Positions 1 through 8,002 of a stretch of DNA of 64,000 nt are shown one piece after another. The stretch's first letter is position 1. Every line of letters starts with the position of its first letter. The position numbers and the translations under genes were made by a program. Under the pieces are notes generated by a model that saw only the letters and a program-made list of their open reading frames with translations, had not been told where the DNA came from and searched no databases. The stretch comes from a candidate division CSSED10-310 bacterium (GTDB taxonomy: Bacteria; CSSED10-310), in contig JAFGEQ010000002.1 of the NCBI GenBank assembly GCA_016931515.1, positions 62,001 through 126,000 of the forward strand, written 5' to 3'.

Positions 1-768
1 AGAAATGCCTGTAAGAAGTGTCATCAGCGGCGTAAACAAACCCTGGAAGCGAACCAGATTTAAATTTTTCCGGACATAATTGTCACTCATCGCGTTTAAC
101 TTCTCGCATTCCACTGATTCAAGGTTATAGGCCTTAACAATCCGAATCCCGGTCAGATTTTCCTGTACACAGGATGTGATTTCAGCAAGCTGCTCCTGAA
201 CCTGTTCGGAGTGGAATCGGATCTTCCTGCCCATGAAGTAAAACATGACCGGCATCAAAGGAAGAGGGATTAAGGACAGCAGTGTCAGCCGGATATCGAT
301 GACCAGCATAAAACTCAATGCAAAAATCAAGGAAACGATAGTGTTTCCTATTTGCATCAACGCAGGACCCAATATCATTCGAACTCGGAGAATATCATTA
401 GTCATCCTTGATAGGATGTCACCGCTTGAAACACGATCATAATAGGATCGGGGCAGTATTAGAACATGCTCAAAAATCTTCTGTCTCAAGTCTCCTTCAA
501 CATGCCGGCTGACACCAATAATCAACCATCTCATGAGAAATCGAAATATGCAGACACTGATGGTTACACTCAGAATGGCCAGAATATACAGTCCGATTCT
601 GGCTTTAAAATGGTCACTGCCCAAATCATCAACTGCCATCTTCATAATCCACGGCTGGATCATCATCAGACTCGAGGAGCAGAGGAGGCAGAGCAATCCC
701 AACGTGAGTGTTTTAGAATAAGGTTTCCAGTAAGGTGCCAGTATGTTATGAAGGCGTTTTAATGTCAT
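1..768 (-). CDS. ABC transporter, membrane-domain half (MsbA-like exporter), cut by the window edge
   Basis: This reading frame is open from an ATG at 768 to the first base of the window, so only the N-terminal 256 residues are present; the ATP-binding cassette would lie outside. The translation begins MTLKRLHNILAPYWKPY and has hydrophobic spans at about residues 18-40, 58-80 and 140-180, with SSGDILSRMTNDI around residue 115. That is the coupling-helix region typical of homodimeric type-I ABC exporters (MsbA, LmrA and MdlA families). Such proteins flip lipids, lipid-linked glycans, peptides or drugs across the inner membrane. In an LPS-making organism a lipid A or glycolipid flippase is plausible, but the substrate cannot be read from this part. 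It is divergent from the giant regulator at 1042. The family is confident; the function is not. Confidence 0.85.
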   Translation of the reverse strand, partial: MTLKRLHNILAPYWKPYSKTLTLGLLCLLCSSSLMMIQPWIMKMAVDDLGSDHFKARIGLYILAILSVTISVCIFRFLMRWLIIGVSRHVEGDLRQKIFEHVLILPRSYYDRVSSGDILSRMTNDILRVRMILGPALMQIGNTIVSLIFALSFMLVIDIRLTLLSLIPLPLMPVMFYFMGRKIRFHSEQVQEQLAEITSCVQENLTGIRIVKAYNLESVECEKLNAMSDNYVRKNLNLVRFQGLFTPLMTLLTGIS

Positions 769-917
769 TCTCGAAGTCGTGGTTGATCTGATCGGAAATG
801 ATCAGGGGACGAAGTATAAAAGAATTTCTCCTTTTTCTCAAATTGACCAGATGACATACAGGTTGTTTTGGGTGTGGAGATTGTTCGATACGGTTTCACA
901 AACAATGACAAACGCTG

Positions 918-953
918 TTACATTTTATTTCAAGATTTTTACATTTTGTAAAA
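918..953. promoter_or_regulatory. Repeat-containing intergenic region between the ABC exporter and the giant regulator
   Basis: The 273-base gap between divergent starts (768 and 1042) holds two direct copies of TTACATTTT at 918-926 and 939-947, exactly 21 bases apart, which puts them on the same DNA face. The second copy lies in an inverted repeat TTTAC-ATTTT-GTAAA at about 938-952. This resembles an operator, but the region is very AT-rich and the match may be chance. No clear -35/-10 pair was recognised and nothing else was seen in the gap. Confidence 0.25.
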
Positions 954-1041
954 TTTTCTGGTATTCCTGTTAGGAATTTCGTAAAATATCCGGTGGAAAA
1001 AGTTGGATTATCAGGCAAATCCAAACCAAAGGGATAACACG

Positions 1042-4000
1042 ATGCATTTACCAAAAGAGTTACACGAAACCTACTCAATTAGTGACGATCTGGGTGAAGA
1101 TAGTCTGGGTAAATTATTAAGAGTAAAAAATAAAAGCAACGACACCATGCATCTCATGCGACTGATGCGAATATCAGGAAATGACCGGTTATTATCAGCT
1201 GAAATGAATTCCGACCTGGCACTATGGGCTGATCTCCATTATCATAGTGTCTCGTTTATCCGGGAGTTCTTGGATATAAATGATTCTCACATTGCAGTAA
1301 TTATGGATAACCGCCCCGGCATCAGACTAAGCACGGTGTGGAATGACATGCTACGCAAGGTTTCTGATGCAGATACATTTATTCAAGAAATCGGTTCCGG
1401 GATTGAGTACATGCATCTGAATGGCATACGGCATTTATTCGTAAACCCGGACACGATACTTATCGACACAAGGGACGGCTCACGAGCTTTCTATCTGACC
1501 GATTGCGGACTGCTTGAGTTTCTTGAATGGACCACCCGATTTAATCTTCCAAAACCTGATGATTTTCCGGCTCTTGAATTCATGAGCCCTGAGTTTGTTT
1601 CAGGGGAGCGATCAGATCTCAGAAGCGATCTCTACTCGTTCGGTACGGTCATATATCAACTTCTCACTGGTATCAATCCGTTTCAATCAGACACTGCTAC
1701 AGCAACAATTTCGGCTCATCTGAACCGGTTGATTAACCAACCCAAAGATTTAAACAGCGAAATCTCCGATAAATTGAATATGTCAGTCATGAAGCTTCTC
1801 GAGAAAAACCCCGGATATCGACCCAGTAGTCTGATTAAGCATTTCGGTATTACATTTGAATCTGATGACTCTCAGGAAGTGCATTATTCCCTCTTGAATT
1901 CCTATTCTATTGATCATCCGCTTCCATTACAGGAGATCCGTTCAGCATTCGAAAAAGCATGCAATGGATCAGGGAGTGTTCTGGTGCTTGTTGGCGATAC
2001 CGGGATCGGAAAAAGTCGTCTGCTGGAGGGAGTTGAATCTGAATTTCGGCTTTCAGGCGTAAACCCGATAATTATACAGGCTTTCCCCAATTCGGATACT
2101 GAATGCGGATGCGGTGTCCTACGATCCGTTTTCAAAGCATTACACCATTTTTATCCAAAGCTGGAACCGGACGTCATCGATCAGATGTATCCTCCTGATT
2201 TTGAAAAAAACTATCTTCAAATCTCAGATGCACTCTTTCAAGAGGCTGTTTTGCAGAGCTGTGCCAGACATATTTTGAAAGCTATTTTCGACAGGATTCA
2301 AGGAGATCAAGCGGTTCCTTGTGTTGTGATTCTCAAAGACTGCTTTTTCTCGGACAGTATTTTCTGGGGGTTTTTCCGCACGCTGGCACGACTGTTATCT
2401 GAGAAGGCCATTGGAAATGTTCCTTGTCTTTGGCTTGTCGAGACCCGGGATATTGAATCCGGTTTCATTAGAGTAAAAGGCAATGACGCCATTAAGCCGA
2501 TTGAACTGGTTACATGTAATCGAGAAACCGTAATTAAAATCCTGGCTTCAGGTTTTGGTTTGGAATCAGTTCCAGAGATGTTGACTGATTGGGTGATGGA
2601 GTTATCTGAAGGGAATTTCCAGACCATTGATCAGATGATAACAATGCTGCGTTACACCGGCATCCTTTCCCTGAAAGATGATATCTATACAATAAACGAT
2701 AATACATGGCATACGGTAAGAACTCATTGCAAAGATCTGAATCAGTTTACAGATTATGTAATCGATCATTACATGACTCCTCCCATGCGTCTCGTTCTGA
2801 CCCATTTATCTTTATGGCCGCATGGATGCTCACTGATCAATTTATCCCTGACAATGGACCTGGACACCTCAACCCGTAAGTTTTTTCATTGGTTGCTTTT
2901 TTCCGAATGGGTACGGAAGACAAGAGTGGAAGGGTCGTTCATCTACAAGATTCGATATCCTGTTCTACAGGAACGATTTCTCAGAGCAACACCCGATTAC
3001 CAGAAATCCAGATGGCATCAACGAATTGCCGATCAACTGTGTGACCGGCAGGGAGCTCTATCAACCATAGTCGCTGAGCATTATTTCAGCGCCGATAATC
3101 GTCTCCATGGATGCGAACATGCTTTGTCGGCTGCGATGCATTATCGTGACCGGCAATGTCTGGAAAAATCCCGGTTCTGGTTCACACGGATCCTTGAGAG
3201 CATGCCCGAGCGCAATCGAACTAAAATAACCCAGATAAGCTTTGAATATGCCAAGGTCTTGATAGCCGACAAGGACTTTTCCAAAGCACACGTGACGCTG
3301 TCTCAGGCGGAATCATTCCTCGAGTCACGATTCCATCATAAACGCGACAAAGCAGATTACCTCCTCCTTCGCGGCATATGCAGCTTCCATCTTGAAGATA
3401 ACAATCAGGCTGTTTCATTCTTACTGGATGCTCTGAAAATGTTACCTCGAACAACTGCTCATGAATACCGGCTGAAGATTCTTTTCTTTTTGGCACAAAT
3501 TTGCGAAAAACTAAATGATTTTGAAGGACTTATCGTCCATTTCACAAATCTTCAGAAGTTACTTCCGCTGCGGAATTATCCTTTTTTCGCAGGTCGACTT
3601 TTGGGTATTGTTGAACGGGCGTACCAGGAACTGCAGCAATACACAACCGCAGAATTTTACTTGAAAGAATCGATTCTTTTCGGCGAAACCACTGGTGATC
3701 ATATATTTTTGTTAAACCAAAACCTTCGTTTGGGCCAGATTTATGAGCGGACAGGAAAATATCGTCTGGCAAGTGAATCTTACGACCGCGTGATAAGACT
3801 GAGTAGAAAATACGTTCATTCTCGGTTGTTATGTGATGGCTTATGCCATCTGGCCAATCTGCACATGCTGTACAGTCAACAGGAACTTGCCCAAGGATTG
3901 CTGGCTGAAGCACTTCAATTATCTGAGAAGCTAAATGAACAACGTCTCTATGTCTGGAGCAGCTTTTTGCTATCCTCCGTTTTTATTCAGAAGGGTTTGC

Positions 4001-6138
4001 TTGATGAAGCGAATAGTATTCTGAGTGCTTTGATACCGGGAACCCTTGTTGGAATCGAGATAACGCTGATAGGAAGAATCTACCTGAACAAAGCTAGAAT
4101 TGCAGAACGCAGGGGACAATTTTACCTGATGCTTCAACTGTTCACTGAGCTATTGAGTCAAGTACGGATCCAGAATCAAAGAATACTTACAGCTTTTTCA
4201 CACCTGTATATCGCTCGCGTACACACACTTCTTGAGCAGTTGCCGCAAGCAAAATCAGCACTCGGCGAAGCCCGGAAAATTTTAGATAACTCTGACCTGT
4301 CTATTCCGGACTGCAACATCCTCGAAGCCACTATATATCTCATGCAGCACAATCCGAAAAAAGCCAGGAAATTGGCTATGGAAGCCATAGATCAATCGAA
4401 AGAGAAGAACCTCATTCATCAACAGGCGGAAGCATCTCGGGTTTTGGGATTAATTGACCAGGCGGAAAATAATCAGGAAGGTGCGATCCTTCATTTTCAG
4501 ACTGCACTGGCTTATTTTATATCTGATCAGGAGGAGTTTGAAGCGGCTCATATTCACCGTTTATTAGCGAAGGCTTATTCTTTTTTATCCAAGCATGACC
4601 TTGCGAAGCAGGAAGACCAAGCTGCAGATGCCTTATTCAAAAAGTTATCTGCTTTCTACTATCTATCCGGTGATGCTGGTACGGAAAGCCCTCGACAAGA
4701 GAACGAACATCCGGATGTTATTGCTTCAATTTCTTCCGGCCTAGTCGTTCATCTCCTTCAATCCCTGTATTCGTTTGAAGCAGCTTGCAGTGCGATTCTT
4801 CATATCGTCTTACAGAGCGGTGGTTTTGATCAGGGCGCTGTCTTTCAGACCGGAAGCGGATCTGCCAATCTGTCTTTGATCGCTGACATATCAATGACAG
4901 CAGATGATCAGAAAACAGCACAAAAGCTTTGTAAAGCATGGATTCAAGAGTGTAACACTATACTGCCGGTATGTCGGATGGAAGACAGTGCTTTGTTTCC
5001 GGATCAAGCTTCCGTGACGCAGGTGTGTTACTTGCCTGTTTTGATGGATAAATCTCTCGTGGCCATCATGTTTCTGACGAGCAGGGATCCGATTCTTAAA
5101 AAGCGAGTTCGCTTATTCTCGGAACTTATTTCTATCGCATTCGAGATTATTCGAGACTTGGAAACAGCTCATATCAATATAGATCACGAGGTGCCGGAGT
5201 CCAGAGTTCATTCATCAAAGCTGGTCGCAGAATCTGCTGAGATGAGCAGGATTAAAGTGGCACTTTATTCAATCGCAGCCTCCAAACTGCCTGTGCTGAT
5301 CACAGGAGAAAGTGGTACTGGAAAGTCATTTCTTGCAGAATATATTCATAGGATAGCTTATCAAGGCAGGACAGCACCAGCAGTAATTCAATGCAGTACG
5401 CTCAATTCTTCTTCCAAATCACAGGCACTTACCAGTGTGATAGATGGCATGCTTGCGACGGGATTTTCGACAACAATAACCAGTAAAACCGTTATCATTG
5501 AAGATATTGATTTATTATCCTTAACGCAGCAGATGGAGCTGATTCCTATCTTACAACCCGATAGACGATATCCACTGCTACAGACAAATTTGCGATTTAT
5601 TTTCACTACTGCCTGCAACATCAGGCAGTCCGTCCAGGAGAGCTCATTTTCCGAAGAGCTTTATCGACTGATCGCGGAAATTCAACTTAAAATGCCGAAT
5701 CTTGCGAGCCGAAAAGAGGATATTCCTCAATTAGCCAGGGTATTCTTAGAAGAAGCCGTCGAATTAACACATAAAAAGTTTACATATTTTCATCCCGACA
5801 CCCTGGATGCGTTGATGTCATATCCGTGGCCGGCTAATGTGATCGAGTTAAAGCATGCCCTTGAGACGGCGGTGCTTTTTGGTACACCTCCGGAGATCCA
5901 TGTTCGGGATTTACCCAAAGAGATTCGATCTTACCTTGAGCGAGCTGGCATAATGGGTATTGATACACCGGTTTTGCGAAGTATTGAAGATATTGAAGAA
6001 GCGCACATTCGATCGATTCTTCATGGCACAAAGGGCAACAAGTTGCGAGCTTGCGAATTACTGGGAATTTCCAGACCCACGCTGGATCGAAAACTAGAAA
6101 AATTTGGCATCATCATTTCGAAAAAAAGGAAACGCTGA
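1042..6138 (+). CDS. Giant regulator: pseudokinase - ATPase - TPR - GAF - sigma54-type AAA+ - Fis HTH
   Basis: A 1698-residue cytoplasmic protein. Residues 1-275 have a Ser/Thr kinase fold, but catalytic residues are missing: the VAIK lysine region reads MHLMRLM, HRD reads HLF (131-133) and DFG reads DCG (154-156). The SPE motif (182-184) and following helices are kept. A STAND/AAA_16-like ATPase follows, with Walker A GDTGIGKS near 317, then long TPR-like helical repeats (about 680-1200), a GAF-like domain (about 1225-1375), and a sigma54-activator AAA+ domain with Walker A GESGTGKS near 1420 but no recognisable GAFTGA loop. A Fis-type HTH ends it (ACELLGISRPTLDRKL). ATG at 1042 is chosen over an in-frame TTG at 1003 because AAAGGG lies just upstream of it. 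It probably integrates signals and acts at a promoter, but may not activate sigma54 in the usual way. PP2C follows on the same strand. Confidence 0.85.
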   Translation: MHLPKELHETYSISDDLGEDSLGKLLRVKNKSNDTMHLMRLMRISGNDRLLSAEMNSDLALWADLHYHSVSFIREFLDINDSHIAVIMDNRPGIRLSTVWNDMLRKVSDADTFIQEIGSGIEYMHLNGIRHLFVNPDTILIDTRDGSRAFYLTDCGLLEFLEWTTRFNLPKPDDFPALEFMSPEFVSGERSDLRSDLYSFGTVIYQLLTGINPFQSDTATATISAHLNRLINQPKDLNSEISDKLNMSVMKLLEKNPGYRPSSLIKHFGITFESDDSQEVHYSLLNSYSIDHPLPLQEIRSAFEKACNGSGSVLVLVGDTGIGKSRLLEGVESEFRLSGVNPIIIQAFPNSDTECGCGVLRSVFKALHHFYPKLEPDVIDQMYPPDFEKNYLQISDALFQEAVLQSCARHILKAIFDRIQGDQAVPCVVILKDCFFSDSIFWGFFRTLARLLSEKAIGNVPCLWLVETRDIESGFIRVKGNDAIKPIELVTCNRETVIKILASGFGLESVPEMLTDWVMELSEGNFQTIDQMITMLRYTGILSLKDDIYTINDNTWHTVRTHCKDLNQFTDYVIDHYMTPPMRLVLTHLSLWPHGCSLINLSLTMDLDTSTRKFFHWLLFSEWVRKTRVEGSFIYKIRYPVLQERFLRATPDYQKSRWHQRIADQLCDRQGALSTIVAEHYFSADNRLHGCEHALSAAMHYRDRQCLEKSRFWFTRILESMPERNRTKITQISFEYAKVLIADKDFSKAHVTLSQAESFLESRFHHKRDKADYLLLRGICSFHLEDNNQAVSFLLDALKMLPRTTAHEYRLKILFFLAQICEKLNDFEGLIVHFTNLQKLLPLRNYPFFAGRLLGIVERAYQELQQYTTAEFYLKESILFGETTGDHIFLLNQNLRLGQIYERTGKYRLASESYDRVIRLSRKYVHSRLLCDGLCHLANLHMLYSQQELAQGLLAEALQLSEKLNEQRLYVWSSFLLSSVFIQKGLLDEANSILSALIPGTLVGIEITLIGRIYLNKARIAERRGQFYLMLQLFTELLSQVRIQNQRILTAFSHLYIARVHTLLEQLPQAKSALGEARKILDNSDLSIPDCNILEATIYLMQHNPKKARKLAMEAIDQSKEKNLIHQQAEASRVLGLIDQAENNQEGAILHFQTALAYFISDQEEFEAAHIHRLLAKAYSFLSKHDLAKQEDQAADALFKKLSAFYYLSGDAGTESPRQENEHPDVIASISSGLVVHLLQSLYSFEAACSAILHIVLQSGGFDQGAVFQTGSGSANLSLIADISMTADDQKTAQKLCKAWIQECNTILPVCRMEDSALFPDQASVTQVCYLPVLMDKSLVAIMFLTSRDPILKKRVRLFSELISIAFEIIRDLETAHINIDHEVPESRVHSSKLVAESAEMSRIKVALYSIAASKLPVLITGESGTGKSFLAEYIHRIAYQGRTAPAVIQCSTLNSSSKSQALTSVIDGMLATGFSTTITSKTVIIEDIDLLSLTQQMELIPILQPDRRYPLLQTNLRFIFTTACNIRQSVQESSFSEELYRLIAEIQLKMPNLASRKEDIPQLARVFLEEAVELTHKKFTYFHPDTLDALMSYPWPANVIELKHALETAVLFGTPPEIHVRDLPKEIRSYLERAGIMGIDTPVLRSIEDIEEAHIRSILHGTKGNKLRACELLGISRPTLDRKLEKFGIIISKKRKR

Positions 6139-6213
6139 TTCCTTGACGTTTTGGAGAGCAAGACCTATGATCGTGAGGGATAGTGGTAGTGAGACCTGGT
6201 GGGACATAGATCA

Positions 6214-7053
6214 ATGAAAGTCACAGCATATGGGGCAACCGATTTGGGGATGCGGCGACCTGTTAATGAGGACAGTTTCCGGCTTTGTCCTGCTGTCCAG
6301 CTTTTCCTTGTGGCAGATGGGATGGGAGGCCACGCTGCTGGTCATGTGGCAAGCCGTATGGCGGTGAACGAAGTTGCGGAATTTATTGAATCGCACCTTT
6401 TGGGTGGAACTGATGATCGGGACGATGATTCGGATTATACTCAAATTCTAGTTGAGGCACTTCAAGCTGCCAATCAGTATATTATTACCGCAACACATCA
6501 CCGAAAAGATCTCCGGGGAATGGGAACAACTCTAGTTGTAGTCTTGATTCGAGGAAGAAAACTATATGCTGCCAGTGTCGGAGACAGCCGGCTGTATTTA
6601 ATTCGCCAGGAAGAAGTGAAACTGCTCACAACCGATCACTCGTGGGTTAATATGCAGGTGCAACTGGGCAATATGACGTCGGAGGAATCACGGCTTCACC
6701 CGATGAGAAATGTAATCACTCGAGCGTTGGGAACACAATTACAGGTAGAAGTCGATACTCTTGTTCAGTTGCTCGAGGCGGGTGACTGCTTGGTTATGTG
6801 TACCGATGGTTTAAGCAATATGTTGAGTGATAAAGAGATTGCACTGAGTGTACTTCATCATGAGACTGATTTGAAGCAAGCAGTGGAAGAATTAATCCAA
6901 CGTGCAAACATGCGGGGTGGGGATGACAATATCACCACTGTCGTTTTGAAAATCCAGGATGATATTGAATCCAATGAGCATTACGCTCAAGATACTGAAG
7001 TTATGTTTATACGTCCTATCAAACCCGGGAAAAACTCAACGGAACAGGATTGA
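6214..7053 (+). CDS. PP2C-type protein serine/threonine phosphatase (Stp-like)
   Basis: The 279-aa protein removes phosphate from Ser/Thr residues using a two-metal centre. The PPM/PP2C signature motifs are all present in order: an RPVNEDSF block whose D20 is a metal ligand, VADGMGGHAAG (D35, G36), SVGDSRLYLI, CTDGLSNML and the closing DDNITTVVL. Length matches bacterial Stp/PrpC. No membrane segment is seen, so it is cytosolic. ATG at 6214 is chosen because PP2Cs start a few residues before this beta strand and GGTGGG lies about 10 bases upstream; a GTG at 6199 is an alternative. It sits 75 bases after the pseudokinase regulator and upstream of an FHA gene, so it likely acts in a phosphothreonine circuit. 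The partner kinase may be the active kinase at 61.4-63.1 kb or lie elsewhere. Confidence 0.9.
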   Translation: MKVTAYGATDLGMRRPVNEDSFRLCPAVQLFLVADGMGGHAAGHVASRMAVNEVAEFIESHLLGGTDDRDDDSDYTQILVEALQAANQYIITATHHRKDLRGMGTTLVVVLIRGRKLYAASVGDSRLYLIRQEEVKLLTTDHSWVNMQVQLGNMTSEESRLHPMRNVITRALGTQLQVEVDTLVQLLEAGDCLVMCTDGLSNMLSDKEIALSVLHHETDLKQAVEELIQRANMRGGDDNITTVVLKIQDDIESNEHYAQDTEVMFIRPIKPGKNSTEQD

Positions 7054-7055
7054 TA

Positions 7056-7997
7056 ATGATACGTTACCTTGTCACCGGAGCTGCCGGATTTATCGGTTCG
7101 CATCTGGTTGAATCACTTCTGACTTTACCGAATACCGAAATTATTGCGATTGATAATCTTATCACGGGCAATCTGAACAATTTGAAACATCTGTTAAATC
7201 GCATTCATTTCATTCAAGACGATATCACCCATCCGGATGTTTTAAAGGAACTGATGGAGAACATTGATTTCGTCCTGCATCAGGCAGCTCTTCCATCCGT
7301 TCCACGATCCATTTCAGATCCTGATGCATGTAACAGACATAACATTACCGGAACTTTGCAAGTATTAATCGCAGCTCGTGATGCCAGGGTCAAGCGAGTC
7401 ATATTTGCGTCATCTTCATCAGTCTATGGCTCAGATATCACTCTGCCTAAGCATGAATCGCTACCAACAATTCCCAAATCACCCTATGCGTTAACAAAAC
7501 TAACTGGAGAGCATTACTGCAGAATCTTTTATGAAGCCTATGGGCTTGAAACTGTTGCATTACGTTACTTCAATGTCTTTGGACCTCGGCAAAATGTGGC
7601 CTCGCAGTATTCCGCCGTCATCCCTCAGTTTATTTCGCATTTGCTTGCCGGAACTCCACCGGAAATCCATGGAGATGGAACACAATCTCGCGATTTCACA
7701 TATATATCGAATATTGTTATGGCGAATCTGCAGGCGTGTACGGCGCCCGGGATAGCTGGCCAGGTGTTCAATGTCGGTTGTGGTTCGCATATTTCAATCA
7801 ATGATCTTTATTCGATTATTGCCGATGAGATTGGCTCAGATCTGGAACCAATATATACACCACCCAGGATCGGAGACGTCCGACATTCCTGCGCGGATAT
7901 TACGAAAGCCCGCAATTTGATTGGATATGATCCAAGCGTAAGTGTTCGTGAAGGCTTGGCAATAACTGTCGATCATTATGCAAACGTGTTCCGATAA
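7056..7997 (+). CDS. NAD-dependent sugar-nucleotide epimerase (UDP-glucose/UDP-GlcNAc 4-epimerase-like)
   Basis: A 313-aa extended short-chain dehydrogenase. The NAD-binding glycine motif GAAGFIGSHL is at the N-terminus. The catalytic Ser region SSSSVYG, the YxxxK pair (YALTK) and the RYFNVFGPRQ loop fit UDP-GlcNAc/GlcNAcA 4-epimerases of the WbpP/GalE group. The enzyme would interconvert C4 epimers of a UDP-sugar for LPS or surface glycan. The start at 7056 lies 2 bases after the PP2C stop, implying co-transcription; a TTG at 7050 would overlap that stop. The product sugar is not decided by the sequence. Confidence 0.85.
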   Translation: MIRYLVTGAAGFIGSHLVESLLTLPNTEIIAIDNLITGNLNNLKHLLNRIHFIQDDITHPDVLKELMENIDFVLHQAALPSVPRSISDPDACNRHNITGTLQVLIAARDARVKRVIFASSSSVYGSDITLPKHESLPTIPKSPYALTKLTGEHYCRIFYEAYGLETVALRYFNVFGPRQNVASQYSAVIPQFISHLLAGTPPEIHGDGTQSRDFTYISNIVMANLQACTAPGIAGQVFNVGCGSHISINDLYSIIADEIGSDLEPIYTPPRIGDVRHSCADITKARNLIGYDPSVSVREGLAITVDHYANVFR

Positions 7998-8002
7998 AGA
8001 GA

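Noticed and set aside
245-762. Plus-strand open frames across the start of the window
   Set aside because: They are antisense to the clear ABC-exporter frame on the minus strand and have no protein-like character.
3485-3510. TTGGCAC...TTTGC resembling a sigma54 promoter
   Set aside because: The GG-to-GC spacing is 9 instead of 10 and it lies deep inside the coding region of the giant regulator.
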